Shown here: positions 27,638 to 36,618 of the stretch, in pieces
How the letters are laid out: each line of letters begins with the position of its first letter
How positions within the stretch are numbered: the first letter of the stretch is position 1
Assembly (NCBI RefSeq): GCF_014643635.1
Contig: NZ_BMJV01000005.1
Span: 186,274 to 250,273 of the forward strand
Length of the DNA: 64,000 nucleotides
Direction: 5' to 3'
From: Salipiger pallidus
Lineage (GTDB): Bacteria; Pseudomonadota; Alphaproteobacteria; Rhodobacterales; Rhodobacteraceae
Position numbers and translations under genes: made by a program
Notes under the pieces: model-generated
Databases searched by the model: none
What the model was told of the DNA's origin: nothing
What the model saw: only the letters and a program-made list of their open reading frames with translations

Positions 27638-28180
27638 TCACTCGGCGGCGACAACCTGCTTGAGGTGCTTCATCAGGTTCTCGGGCGAGGATTCGCCATA
27701 GGGATCCTCGGGGCAGTTGTCCACCAGGCCCGGCTCTTCGAACCATGCCTCGATCACGCCATTGTTGACGATGGCCGCATACCGCCAGGAGCGGACGCCG
27801 AAGCCGAGGTTTTCCTTGGAGACCAGCATGCCCATCTTGCGGGTGAATTCACCCGAGCCGTCCGGGATCACCTTCACGTTCTTGATGCCTTGAGCTTTGG
27901 CCCATTGGTTCATCACGAAGCTGTCGTTGACCGACAGGCAGTAGATCTCGTCGATACCCTGCGCCTTGAAGTCCTCGAAGCCCTTCTCGAAGCCCGGCAG
28001 CTGGTAGGTCGAGCAGGTCGGGGTGAACGCACCCGGGAGCGAGAACAGGATCACGCGCTTGCCGGCGAAGAAATCATCGGTGGTCTTGTCTTCCCAGCGG
28101 AAGGGGTTCGGGCCTTCGATGCTCTCGTCGCGGACGCGGGTGTGGAAGGTGACCTGGGGGAGTTTCACGTTGGTTTTCAT
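27638..28180 (-). CDS. Peroxiredoxin, Prx5-type
   Basis: A 180-aa thiol peroxidase that reduces hydrogen peroxide and alkyl hydroperoxides. The peroxidatic cysteine is Cys56 in PGAFTPTCSTYQLPG, with the Pro-x-x-x-Thr-x-x-Cys motif intact and the conserved Arg in FGVRSWRYA. A second cysteine, Cys156 (DNCPEDPYG), could resolve the disulfide or be glutathionylated. The ATG at 28180 has AGGAG 9 nt upstream; the longer frame has no ribosome site. It is monocistronic. The 258 bp upstream to aroB show no other gene. Confidence 0.92.
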   Translation of the reverse strand: MKTNVKLPQVTFHTRVRDESIEGPNPFRWEDKTTDDFFAGKRVILFSLPGAFTPTCSTYQLPGFEKGFEDFKAQGIDEIYCLSVNDSFVMNQWAKAQGIKNVKVIPDGSGEFTRKMGMLVSKENLGFGVRSWRYAAIVNNGVIEAWFEEPGLVDNCPEDPYGESSPENLMKHLKQVVAAE

Positions 28181-28438
28181 AACTCTAGCTCCTGTCGAAA
28201 ACACTGTCTTGTGCCAGCCGGGAACTGGCTCCTCCTCCCGTGTGCCCGAGGCGGGTGGGCCACCCCGGACGGGGCGGTTTTGAGTTCTCATGCCCGAAAT
28301 GTCGAGTCCCGGATTCAGGAAATGGCGCGGGAAATTGCCGCATCGCGGCGCGCTGCCCGAAGCACGTGCCTCGCCGCCGCCACTGCCTGCAAAGGTCGCA
28401 GCGTGAAGACGCCCGGGGCATCTCTGGGCCTCTAGGTG

Positions 28439-29557
28439 TCAGCCAGAGAGCCCCTCGCGCAGGACGTCCAGCACCACGTCACGGGGCACGTCGCGGGTGA
28501 CGAACGCCTGCCCGATCCCCCGTGCCATGATGAAGCCGATGGCGCCGTCGACGACCTTCTTGTCCTGGCCCATGAGCTCGAACAAACCTTCGGCATCCGG
28601 CAGATCGCCGGGGATGTCCGCAAGATCTGTCTTCATGCCCATGCGAGACAGGTGGGCGCGCAGGCGGGACGGGTCTTCCTGCGGGCAAAGGCCCAGCCGC
28701 GACGACACCTCAAAGGCCAGCGTGCAGCCGATGGCCACCCCCTCCCCGTGCAGCAGCCGGTCGGAATAGCCCGTGGCCGCCTCGAGCGCATGGCAGAACG
28801 TGTGCCCGAGGTTGAGCAGCGCGCGGTCGCCCTGCTCGGTCTCGTCGCGCACCACGATGTCAGCCTTCATCTCGACGGAACGGGTGACGGCATAGGTTAG
28901 AGCCTCGCGGTCGCGCCCGGTGATGGCGTCGGCATTGGCCTCGAGCCAGTCAAAGAATGCTGCGTCCCCCAGCAGGCCGTATTTCACCACCTCGCCGTAG
29001 CCGGCAAGGAAATCGCGCTGCGTGAGTGTGCCCAGAACGGCAATGTCGGCCAGCACCAGAGACGGCTGGTGGAACGCCCCGATAAGGTTCTTGCCCGCCG
29101 GAGAGTTGATCCCCGTCTTGCCGCCCACCGAGCTATCGACCTGCGCCAGAAGCGAGGTCGGCACTTGGACAAAGCGCACGCCGCGCCGCAGGATCGCGGC
29201 GGCGAAGCCCACGAGATCCCCGATCACGCCGCCACCCAAGGCCACGACCACATCGCGCCGTTCGACCTTTTGCGCCAGGAGCCATTCGGTCACCCGCTCA
29301 AGCTGGGCCCAGCACTTGGTGGATTCGCCCGCCGGAAGGGTCAGCGCCTCCGAGGAGACGCCCTCTGCCTCGAGCGCGCCCTGCAGCGTGGCAAGGTGAT
29401 GCGAGGCTACGGTGGCATCGGTGACGATCGCCACGCGCTTGCGGTGCAGCAGCGGCGCGATCTCGGCCCCGGCCTGCGCCAGCAGCCCTGCGCCGATGCG
29501 CACGTCGTAGGCACGGTCCCCGAGGGCCACGTGAACGGTTCCGGTCATGCCAGTCAT
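28439..29557 (-). CDS. aroB: 3-dehydroquinate synthase
   Basis: A 372-aa enzyme of the shikimate pathway, converting DAHP to 3-dehydroquinate with NAD+ and a divalent metal. The NAD site GGGVIGDLVGFAAAI, the substrate loop QVPTSLLAQVDSSVGGKTGIN and the metal ligands E (GYGEVVKYG) and H (LNLGHTFCHALE, then LLHGEGVAIG) are all present. The start overlaps the aroK stop by 4 bp, so the pair is co-translated, as is usual in alphaproteobacteria. Confidence 0.97.
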   Translation of the reverse strand: MTGMTGTVHVALGDRAYDVRIGAGLLAQAGAEIAPLLHRKRVAIVTDATVASHHLATLQGALEAEGVSSEALTLPAGESTKCWAQLERVTEWLLAQKVERRDVVVALGGGVIGDLVGFAAAILRRGVRFVQVPTSLLAQVDSSVGGKTGINSPAGKNLIGAFHQPSLVLADIAVLGTLTQRDFLAGYGEVVKYGLLGDAAFFDWLEANADAITGRDREALTYAVTRSVEMKADIVVRDETEQGDRALLNLGHTFCHALEAATGYSDRLLHGEGVAIGCTLAFEVSSRLGLCPQEDPSRLRAHLSRMGMKTDLADIPGDLPDAEGLFELMGQDKKVVDGAIGFIMARGIGQAFVTRDVPRDVVLDVLREGLSG

Positions 29558-30144
29558 CCCTCTTTCAATACGTCGTCGCGGGCCTTGAGCGCCTCAATCA
29601 CCCGCTGCGCCATGCCCTCGACGGTCTTGCCCTGCTCGGACGGCACGGCGATGTCCGCCAGCGCATAGACCGGCACCCGGGCTTCATAGATCTCGCGCAG
29701 GGTTTCCTTGGGGTTGTCGGTGCGCAGCAGGGGTCGGGTGTCCTTGTGGCGCACTCGGTTCCACAGCACGTTCAGCGGCGCATCAAGCCACACCGCCACG
29801 CCCCGGTCGGTGATCGCCGTGCGGTTGGCCTCTTGCATATAGGCCCCGCCTCCGGTGGACAGCACCGACGGCGTGCCGTCGAGCAGCCGGGAAATCACCT
29901 GGGCTTCCTTGCGGCGAAAGAACGCCTCTCCGTCGCGTTCGAAGATCTCGGCAATGCTGCGAGCTGCGGCGATCTCGATCTCGGCGTCCGAATCGCGGAA
30001 GGGAACATTCAGCGCCTGCGCGAGCGCCTTGCCCACCGCCGTCTTGCCGGCCCCCATCATTCCGACGAGAACCACGGTCTTTTTCAGCTTGAGTGCCTGC
30101 ACGCTGTTATCCTGCACCCTTGTATCTCGGCCATCCATCGCCAA
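29554..30144 (-). CDS. aroK: Shikimate kinase
   Basis: A 196-aa P-loop kinase phosphorylating shikimate at the 3-hydroxyl. Walker A (GMMGAGKTAVGK), the shikimate-binding DSDAEIE, the FFRRKEAQVI Arg region, STGGGAYMQ and the lid RHKDTRPLLR are all present. About 20 extra residues precede the core; an in-frame ATG two codons later is an alternative start. It is divergent from the small membrane protein at 30234, sharing an 89-bp promoter region. Confidence 0.96.
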   Translation of the reverse strand: MAMDGRDTRVQDNSVQALKLKKTVVLVGMMGAGKTAVGKALAQALNVPFRDSDAEIEIAAARSIAEIFERDGEAFFRRKEAQVISRLLDGTPSVLSTGGGAYMQEANRTAITDRGVAVWLDAPLNVLWNRVRHKDTRPLLRTDNPKETLREIYEARVPVYALADIAVPSEQGKTVEGMAQRVIEALKARDDVLKEG

Positions 30145-30233
30145 TTTTCACTTTGAGGCCGTGAATGACGTGAGTTTGTCGAAAAGGCTAGGTATAAGTT
30201 CGGAAAAAGGCACGAGGCAGGACGACAAAACGC

Positions 30234-30383
30234 ATGGGAACACTACTGAAATGGCTGTTCATCCTTCTGGTCATCGGCGGGATCGCGCTCGTGGGCTATG
30301 CCTACGTTGGCCCGTTCTTCGGGGCTGACTTCTCGCCGCCCCAGACCGAGATTCGTCAGCCCGTGGAGCTCGATGCGAACTAG
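30234..30383 (+). CDS. 49-aa predicted single-span membrane protein
   Basis: Small open frame MGTLLKWLFILLVIGGIALV, continuing with GYAYVGPFFGADFSPP and ending QPVELDAN. One strong N-terminal transmembrane helix is followed by a short polar tail. Its 3' end overlaps the start of the secreted-protein gene at 30373, so the two are probably co-transcribed and coupled. I do not recognise the family. The operon position between aroK and xerD and the clean hydrophobic profile support a real gene. Confidence 0.65.
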   Translation: MGTLLKWLFILLVIGGIALVGYAYVGPFFGADFSPPQTEIRQPVELDAN

Positions 30384-32049
30384 GACCCGCCTTCTTGCCG
30401 GAGCCGCGCTTGGCCTCGGGATCGCTGCGGCGACCGGGGCAATGGCTCAGGAGCGCCCGGCGCGCAGCGATCCGGATCGTCCCATGTCGGTGATCGACTG
30501 GCTGGACGAACAGGCCTCGGGCGCGGGGCAGACCGCTGTTCCCCCGCAGGGACAGGGCAGCGCGCCTGCAAACCGCCCGGGCGGCCGCGTTGGTGCGCCC
30601 GGTCCCTACCCGGTCCTGCCTTTCCCGCGCCTTGATGAGCCGCCCGTCGCCTCATCCGGCACCAGCCCGGCGGTCGAGGTCCTGACCCTTGGCGACCAGC
30701 TGCCCGACGCGGTCGGACTGCTGCCCATGTCCGTCACCGGCCTGCCGCGCAACCTTTGGCGCGGCAGTGAGGCCGCCGACCTCGTGCCGCTCATCGGCGC
30801 TGTCGAACCTGCGGTACCGGCCCTGTCGGCGCTGCTCTTCACGTTGCTTCTGGCCGAAGCCGACGCACCACACGGCTCCGGAGAGCGCAGCGATTTCCTT
30901 GCCGCGCGGCTGGACCGGCTGCTGGAGGAAGGGGCCATCGACCCCGGCCTTGCGCTGGCCGAACGGGCCAACGGGTCGATGAACCCGGAGATCTTCGCGC
31001 GCTGGTTCGACCTTGCGCTTCTGGCGGGCTCGGCGGAACCGGCCTGCGAGACGCTGGATGATCGCCCTTCCCTTGCCGACGACATGGCCACCCGCGTGTA
31101 CTGTGATGCACGCATGGGAAACTGGGATCACGCCGCCACGGTGATGGGCACTGCCAACGCCCTTGGCCAGCTCTCCGACCGTGATGCGGAACTGCTGACC
31201 CGCTTCCTTGATCCCGATCTCGTGGAAGGTGCGGCGCCCGTGGTGCCGCCAGCCCAGCCGACGCCCCTGCAATTCCGCCTCTTCGAAGCGGTGGGCGAAG
31301 CGTTGCCCACCCAGCCCCTGCCGCGCGAATTCGCGGCCGCCGATCTGAGCGGCAACAGCGGCTGGCGGGCGCAGATCATCGCTGCAGAACGGCTGGCGGC
31401 GCGCGGTGCCGTGTCGGCCAACCGCCTGCTGGGCATATATACCGACCGCAGGCCTGCCGCGTCGGGCGGCATCTGGGACCGGGTGGCAGCGGTGCAGGCT
31501 CTGGAATCGGCGCTGGCCACGAATCGCCCCGACCGCGTCGGCCCGGCCCTTGTGCGGGCATGGCCGCAGATGCGCAGCGCTGGCCTGCTGGTTCCGTTCT
31601 CTGAACTTTTCGGAGAAGCGCTGGCCGATATGCCTCTTGAAGGACGGGCCGCCGGCATCGCACGCAACGCCGCCTTGCTCGGCACCGATTACGAACTTGC
31701 CGCGAAGGAAATCGCCGCCACTGGCGTGCTGCCTGAACGGCTCGAAGTGGCGACCGGGCTGGCACGCGGAGAGGCCCCGCAAGATCCGCCCGACGATGCC
31801 ATGACCGCCGCCGTCTCGGCCGCGTGGAGCGATCCTACCCCGCCCCCGGCGCTGGCGCGGATGCTCCAGCAGGGCCGCCTTGGCGAGGCGGTGCTGCGGG
31901 CCATGGCTCTGTTCGACACTGGGGCCGAGGGCAACTACGATCAGGTCACCGACGCGCTGGCGGTGCTGCGCTCCGTGGGCCTCGAGGACACGGCGCGGCG
32001 CGCGGCGCTTCAGCTGCTTCTCCTCGACGCCGAAGGCGCCCTGCGATGA
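30373..32049 (+). CDS. Secreted or periplasmic protein of unknown function, Ala-rich
   Basis: A 558-aa protein with a classical signal peptide (MRTRTRLLAGAALGLGIAAA, then TGAMAQE, cleavage about residue 27) and a Pro/Gly-rich linker before residue ~110. The rest looks largely helical, with repeats of the type found in helical-hairpin scaffolds, but no named domain was recognised. The start at 30373 overlaps the small membrane gene and begins the signal peptide; the frame upstream would bury it. The stop overlaps the xerD start by 4 bp, so the three genes form one operon. A similar gene in this position occurs in related bacteria, from general knowledge. Confidence 0.7.
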   Translation: MRTRTRLLAGAALGLGIAAATGAMAQERPARSDPDRPMSVIDWLDEQASGAGQTAVPPQGQGSAPANRPGGRVGAPGPYPVLPFPRLDEPPVASSGTSPAVEVLTLGDQLPDAVGLLPMSVTGLPRNLWRGSEAADLVPLIGAVEPAVPALSALLFTLLLAEADAPHGSGERSDFLAARLDRLLEEGAIDPGLALAERANGSMNPEIFARWFDLALLAGSAEPACETLDDRPSLADDMATRVYCDARMGNWDHAATVMGTANALGQLSDRDAELLTRFLDPDLVEGAAPVVPPAQPTPLQFRLFEAVGEALPTQPLPREFAAADLSGNSGWRAQIIAAERLAARGAVSANRLLGIYTDRRPAASGGIWDRVAAVQALESALATNRPDRVGPALVRAWPQMRSAGLLVPFSELFGEALADMPLEGRAAGIARNAALLGTDYELAAKEIAATGVLPERLEVATGLARGEAPQDPPDDAMTAAVSAAWSDPTPPPALARMLQQGRLGEAVLRAMALFDTGAEGNYDQVTDALAVLRSVGLEDTARRAALQLLLLDAEGALR

Positions 32050-32978
32050 GCGCCGCCAACTGGATCGGTGCTTTCCTCGAGGCGCAAGTTGCCGAACGCG
32101 GGGCGTCTGGCAATACCGTGGCCGCCTATACCCGTGACCTGACCGATTTCACCTCATGGCTGGCCGAGGACGGGATGGCGCTCGACACCGCGCAGCGCGG
32201 AGACGTCGAACGCTACCTGATCCATTGCGAGGCCATCGGGCTGGCCAAGGCCACCCGCGCCCGGCGGCTGTCGGCGATCAAGCAGGTCTACCGCTTTGCC
32301 TTCGAGGAAGGCCTGCGCGAGGACAACCCCGCGATCCAGGTCACCGGCCCGGGCAAGACCAAACGCCTGCCCAAGACCCTGTCCGTGGCCGAGGTCGACA
32401 GGCTTCTGGTCGCCGCCGAGAACCACGGCCGCACCGAGGACGACCGCCGCCGCAACGGCTGCCTGCTGCAGCTGCTTTATGCCACGGGCATGCGGGTGAG
32501 CGAGCTGGTGACCCTGCCGGTGTCTGCCGCAAGGGGCGATCCACGCATGTTGCTGATCCGCGGCAAGGGCGGCAAGGAACGCATGGTGCCCCTGTCGCCC
32601 CCCGCCCGCGAGGCCCTGTCGGCTTGGCTACTTCGGCGCGATGCGGCGCAGGAGGCAGCGCAGATACGCACTCCTACACGGTCCCCCTCGACGCATCTCT
32701 TTCCGTCGCGCGGCAAGGCCGGACACCTCACCCGCCATGCCTTTTACGTCCTGATCAAGGACATCGCGGTGGCGGCGGGCGTGTCGCCGGACGGGGTGAC
32801 CCCGCACACCCTGCGCCACGCCTTCGCCACCCACCTGCTCGAGAACGGTGCCGACCTGCGGGCGATCCAGACCTTCCTCGGCCACGCGGATGTCGCCACC
32901 ACCGAGATCTACACCCACGTGCTCGAGGCGCGGCTGCGCGAGCTGGTGCTTGACCACCACCCGCTCGCCCGGGACTGA
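32046..32978 (+). CDS. xerD: Site-specific tyrosine recombinase XerD
   Basis: A 310-aa recombinase resolving chromosome dimers at dif together with XerC. The N-terminal SAM-like domain (GASGNTVAAYTRDLTDF) is followed by the catalytic domain with Arg (ATGMRVSELV), Lys (GKGGKER), His-x-x-Arg (HTLRHAFATHLL), a second His (LGHADVATTEIY) and the Tyr nucleophile (IYTHV). The ATG at 32046 overlaps the upstream stop. Chromosomal context without phage genes or att sites favours XerD over a phage integrase. Confidence 0.93.
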   Translation: MSAANWIGAFLEAQVAERGASGNTVAAYTRDLTDFTSWLAEDGMALDTAQRGDVERYLIHCEAIGLAKATRARRLSAIKQVYRFAFEEGLREDNPAIQVTGPGKTKRLPKTLSVAEVDRLLVAAENHGRTEDDRRRNGCLLQLLYATGMRVSELVTLPVSAARGDPRMLLIRGKGGKERMVPLSPPAREALSAWLLRRDAAQEAAQIRTPTRSPSTHLFPSRGKAGHLTRHAFYVLIKDIAVAAGVSPDGVTPHTLRHAFATHLLENGADLRAIQTFLGHADVATTEIYTHVLEARLRELVLDHHPLARD

Positions 32979-33023
32979 CACGCGCCCCCAGCCGTGATGG
33001 CCGGCGTCCCACACGGAACGTTG

Positions 33024-33045
33024 CAAGAGTTTTGCGAAACTCTTG
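33024..33045 (+). repeat. Inverted repeat (hairpin) after xerD
   Basis: CAAGAGTTT / AAACTCTTG, perfect 9-bp stem with TGCG loop, in the 175-bp gap between xerD and the CorC-type gene. It lacks a clear T-tract, so a terminator role is possible but unproven. Confidence 0.5.
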
Positions 33046-33153
33046 ACCTGCCTTCGGCACCGCACAGCATTCCCGGAGGGCGGCCTTGAACCCGCCCCTC
33101 GCCCTCCCCATAACCACTTAAACCCACGCGCAAAGACGCCACAGGAAGACACG

Positions 33154-34485
33154 ATGGACCCCAGCACCGCCGCCACCGCGACAGACGCCGCCCTCTACAT
33201 CACCGGGGGCGCGATCCTCGTGCTGATCCTCATGTCTGCCTTCTTCTCGGGCTCGGAAACCGCGCTGACCGCTGCCTCGCGCGGCAAGCTGCGTGCCAGC
33301 CAGGACCGAGGATCAAAGGGCGCCAAGACTGCGCTCGACATCACCGAGGACAGCGAGCGGCTGATCGGCTCAGTCCTCTTGGGCAACAACCTCGTCAATA
33401 TCCTTGCCACCTCGCTGGCAACCTCGCTCTTCACCACGCTCTTCGGCGACAGCGGCGTGGCGCTGGCAACGCTCATCATGACCCTTCTGGTGCTGATCTT
33501 CGCGGAGGTGCTGCCGAAGACCTACGCCATCACCAACCCCGAGGCCGCCGCCTCGCGGGTGTCGGGCGCGATTCGCGTCATCATCCTCGTGTTTTCGCCC
33601 ATCGTGGGCGCGATCCGTGCCATCGTGCGGGTCATCCTGCGGCTTTTCGGTGTGCGCACCGACCCTGACAGCCAGATCCTTGCGGTTCGCGAAGAGATCG
33701 CCGGCGCGCTGCACCTCGGGCATTCCGAGGGCGTGGTGGAGAAGGAAGACCGCGACCGCATCCTCGGCGCCCTCGACCTTGCAGAGCGCACCATCGAGGA
33801 GATCATGCTGCACCGGTCCAACATCGAGATGATCGATGCCGACCAGAGCCCCCGCGAGATCCTCAAGCAGTGCCTCGAAAGCAACTACACCCGCCTGCCC
33901 ATCTTCCGCGGCGAGCAGGAAAACATCATCGGCGTGGCCCATGCCAAGGACCTCATGCGCGCCATGTACGACACCATCGACCAGGCCGGGGACCGCGCTG
34001 CCGAAGCGCTCGAGGAATTCCGCATCACCGACGTGATGATGAAGCCCTACTTCGTCCCTGACACCACCACGCTGGCCGACCAGATGCGGAACTTCCTGCG
34101 CAAGCACACCCACTTCGCCCTGGTGGTGGATGAGTATGGCTCGCTAGAGGGGCTCCTGACGCTCGAGGACATCCTCGAAGAGATCGTGGGCGAGATCACC
34201 GACGAACACGACCCCGAAGCCGAACACCAGATCAGCGCCGGTGAGGACGGCTGGTATTGGCTCGATGGGTCGATGACGATCCGCGATCTCAACCGGGCCA
34301 CGGAATGGGCACTGCCGGATGACGAGGCGAACACCATCGCCGGGCTCGTGATCCACGAAGCTCAGACCATCCCCACCGTGGGCCAGCGCTTCAGCTTCCA
34401 CGGTTTCCGTTTCGAGGTCATGGCCCGCGAGCACAACCGCATCACTCGGCTGCGCGTGCGTCCCCTTGCCCCGCTCGCGGGCTAA
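33154..34485 (+). CDS. HlyC/CorC-type membrane protein (CNNM + CBS pair + CorC_HlyC)
   Basis: A 443-aa protein: N-terminal DUF21/CNNM membrane domain (about 15-190, with SAFFSGSETALTAASRGKL and ILTSLATSL-like helices), a CBS pair (about 205-335, from IMLHRSNIEMIDADQSPREI to the VVDEYGSLEGLLTLEDILEE segment) and a C-terminal CorC_HlyC domain (DGSMTIRDLNRATEWALPDD). The group is linked to magnesium/cobalt homeostasis, although some members are called hemolysin-related. The ATG at 33154 has AGGAAG upstream. The 3' end overlaps the convergent kinase gene by 44 bp. Confidence 0.9.
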   Translation: MDPSTAATATDAALYITGGAILVLILMSAFFSGSETALTAASRGKLRASQDRGSKGAKTALDITEDSERLIGSVLLGNNLVNILATSLATSLFTTLFGDSGVALATLIMTLLVLIFAEVLPKTYAITNPEAAASRVSGAIRVIILVFSPIVGAIRAIVRVILRLFGVRTDPDSQILAVREEIAGALHLGHSEGVVEKEDRDRILGALDLAERTIEEIMLHRSNIEMIDADQSPREILKQCLESNYTRLPIFRGEQENIIGVAHAKDLMRAMYDTIDQAGDRAAEALEEFRITDVMMKPYFVPDTTTLADQMRNFLRKHTHFALVVDEYGSLEGLLTLEDILEEIVGEITDEHDPEAEHQISAGEDGWYWLDGSMTIRDLNRATEWALPDDEANTIAGLVIHEAQTIPTVGQRFSFHGFRFEVMAREHNRITRLRVRPLAPLAG

Positions 34486-35626
34486 GCGGCCGGCGCGCGG
34501 TGTCCTGCGCGGCCAAGACCGGATCGATCGGCATCTCGGCACGCAGGACAAAGCCTGACGGCTCGCGCCCCTGAACCAGCGTGCCCCCCACCTGGGCGGC
34601 CGCCGCCTCCATCAACCGGCCCCCGAGGGCGGTCGAGGCCAGCGTGTCAGTGCGCGTTTCCAGAATTCGCGCCGCCCCGTTGTCGCTGCATTCGAACCGC
34701 ATGCGGTTGTCGCCGATCTGTTCCAGCCTGAAGCGGATGATCAGCTCGTCCCCGTCCACCGGGTCGGCATATTTTGACGTGTTCGCGGCGAACTCATTGG
34801 CCACCACCCCAAGCGCCGCTGCCACCCGGCTGTCCACCTCGAGCGCGTCCGCCTCGAGCTCGATGCGGATCTCCGCCGCAGCATGGCGCTGAAGCAGATG
34901 CGACACCCGGTCGAGAAACTTGTCAATCCGCACATGGTGCATCTTCGAGGTGAGGTTAAGCTCTGCATGCAGCTGCGCGATTGAATCGACCCGCCGCCCG
35001 ATGGCGTCGAGCGCGTCGCGCGCCTCTTCATTGGACAGGCGCGAGCGATAGAGCCGGATGGTCGAGGCAACGGTCTGCAGCGAATTCTTGACCCGATGGT
35101 CGATCTCTTCGCGCAGCACCTCCTTGTTGCGCAGCGCGCGCTGCAGGTCGAGCTGACGCATCACCTGGCGGCTCATTACGGTCAGCAGCTGGGTTTGCTG
35201 CTCGGTCAACTTGCGCGGTTTGTTGTCGAGAACACAAAGCGTGCCGATGGGATATCCAGCCCGGGTGACCAGAGGGGCGCCGGCATAGAAGCGCATGGCA
35301 CCGAGAACGCCGCAGCACAGCGGATTGTCGGCGCTGCGATCATCGGCAAGGGTGTCCTCGATCACCAGCAGCCCGTCGTTCAGGATGGCGTGGGAACAGA
35401 TCGCCTGGTCAAGCGGCGTCTCGCTCGGCTCAAAGCCGTGACGGGCCCGGAACCACTGACGGTCCTCGTCCACGAGGCTGATCAGGACCACGGGCACGTC
35501 CAGCATCACCGCCAGCAGGTCAACCACCTCGTCGAAGTCCGGGTCGCGCGGGGTATCAAGCACCCCGAAGCTGCGCAGTTCCTCCAGTCGGAGGTCTTCG
35601 TTCTCAGGCGTCTGCGCCAGCGTCAT
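34442..35626 (-). CDS. GAF-domain sensor histidine kinase (HisKA_2 type)
   Basis: A 394-aa soluble kinase without membrane spans. A GAF sensor (about 20-155: FDEVVDLLAVMLDVPVVLIS, MRFYAGAPLVT, GTLCVLDN) precedes the phosphoacceptor helix EEIDHRVKNSLQTVASTIRL, whose histidine lies in the HRVKN box of HisKA_2/HWE kinases. An ATPase domain with VVANEFAANTSKYAD and ALGGRLMEAAAAQVGGTL follows. Such kinases often feed the general stress response or light/redox signalling in alphaproteobacteria. No cognate response regulator is adjacent. Confidence 0.88.
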   Translation of the reverse strand: MTLAQTPENEDLRLEELRSFGVLDTPRDPDFDEVVDLLAVMLDVPVVLISLVDEDRQWFRARHGFEPSETPLDQAICSHAILNDGLLVIEDTLADDRSADNPLCCGVLGAMRFYAGAPLVTRAGYPIGTLCVLDNKPRKLTEQQTQLLTVMSRQVMRQLDLQRALRNKEVLREEIDHRVKNSLQTVASTIRLYRSRLSNEEARDALDAIGRRVDSIAQLHAELNLTSKMHHVRIDKFLDRVSHLLQRHAAAEIRIELEADALEVDSRVAAALGVVANEFAANTSKYADPVDGDELIIRFRLEQIGDNRMRFECSDNGAARILETRTDTLASTALGGRLMEAAAAQVGGTLVQGREPSGFVLRAEMPIDPVLAAQDTARRPLSPRAGQGDARAAE

Positions 35627-35873
35627 AACAGTTATCCCAAGACCATGCAGAGCCCGGAACCATAGCCCACATCAACCTGGGGTCAATCCACAACGGCCCT
35701 AACGGGAAGCGCCTGCCTGCACAGCTCCAACGGCTGCGCGCCGGCTCGTCCCCCGCGGGCACTCCCGGTCACAGGCCGGCGCCTCGGTGCCCGGCCCCGC
35801 GCCAACCGGCACTGGTGGCCGGGAGGGGCCTGCATCCCGCGAACAAAAATCCCACGCCGGAGACAGGCTGAGC

Positions 35874-35879
35874 TATAAT
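35874..35879 (+). promoter_or_regulatory. TATAAT -10 element just before the MobA-like gene
   Basis: A perfect TATAAT ends 8 bp before the ATG at 35888. If used, transcription would begin at or near the start codon, giving a leaderless mRNA. No good -35 hexamer is visible. The rest of 35627-35887 shows no gene. Confidence 0.35.
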
Positions 35880-35887
35880 CATAACCC

Positions 35888-36508
35888 ATGGGAGGAATAG
35901 CCGTACTGATTCCCGCCGCCGGTGCCAGTCGCCGGATGCGCGGAACCGACAAGCTTTTGATGGATGTCGCGGGCGAGCCGCTGCTGCGCCGCCAGGCGCG
36001 GCTGGCGCTTGCCGCTGCGCAGCACGTCTGCGTGGCCCTGCCGGGTGCCGCCAGTGACCACGCCGCCCCCCGCGCCGAGGCGCTGCGCGGCCTTGCCGTG
36101 CAGATCGTGGAAGTGGCCGATGCCGATCTGGGTATGTCCTCGGCCCTGCGCCGCGGCGTCGCAATGCTGCCGCCCGGCCACGATGGGGTGATGATCCTGC
36201 CCGCGGACATGCCCGATATCGAGGCCGAAGACCTCTCTTGCGTGATCGACGCCTTCTTCGGCATGCCGTGCCCCACGGTGCAGCAGGCCACCAGCGAAGA
36301 CGGTGTGCCCGGCCACCCGGTCCTCTTCCCCGCTGACTGCATCCCAAGCTTCCTCTCCCTTGCGGGAGACCGGGGCGCCCGCACGGTGCTCGCCGCCAAC
36401 CGACACCGGGTCAGGTATGTGCCGCTGCCGGGATCAAGGGCGCTCGTCGACCTAGACACTCCCGAGGCATGGCAGGCCTGGAGCGCCGCTCGCAACGCCG
36501 CGGAGTGA
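35888..36508 (+). CDS. MobA-like nucleotidyltransferase (molybdenum-cofactor cytidylyl/guanylyltransferase type)
   Basis: A 206-aa NTP-transferase with the family nucleotide-binding start VLIPAAGASRRMRGTDKLLM, the LGMSSALRRGVAML segment and the metal-binding Asp in MILPADMPDI. These are MocA/MobA traits: transfer of CMP or GMP to molybdopterin. No xanthine-dehydrogenase-family genes are next to it, so the cofactor client is unknown. A GGAGG-like run falls inside the first codons and not before them, consistent with an unusual or leaderless start. Confidence 0.85.
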   Translation: MGGIAVLIPAAGASRRMRGTDKLLMDVAGEPLLRRQARLALAAAQHVCVALPGAASDHAAPRAEALRGLAVQIVEVADADLGMSSALRRGVAMLPPGHDGVMILPADMPDIEAEDLSCVIDAFFGMPCPTVQQATSEDGVPGHPVLFPADCIPSFLSLAGDRGARTVLAANRHRVRYVPLPGSRALVDLDTPEAWQAWSAARNAAE

Positions 36509-36618
36509 CCACCGCGAACGGTGCAGAATGGGCCGGAGCGTGGCCCTGCCCTTCTACTCTTTTCCAAAGACGCCAACAGCCCGATCGATCCGCCGCAGCG
36601 GCACCGATCAAAGGCGCA

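Noticed and set aside
32046-32978. Phage integrase or genomic-island marker
   Set aside because: The length, the motifs and the aroK-linked core operon fit XerD; no att repeats, tRNA target or phage genes are beside it.
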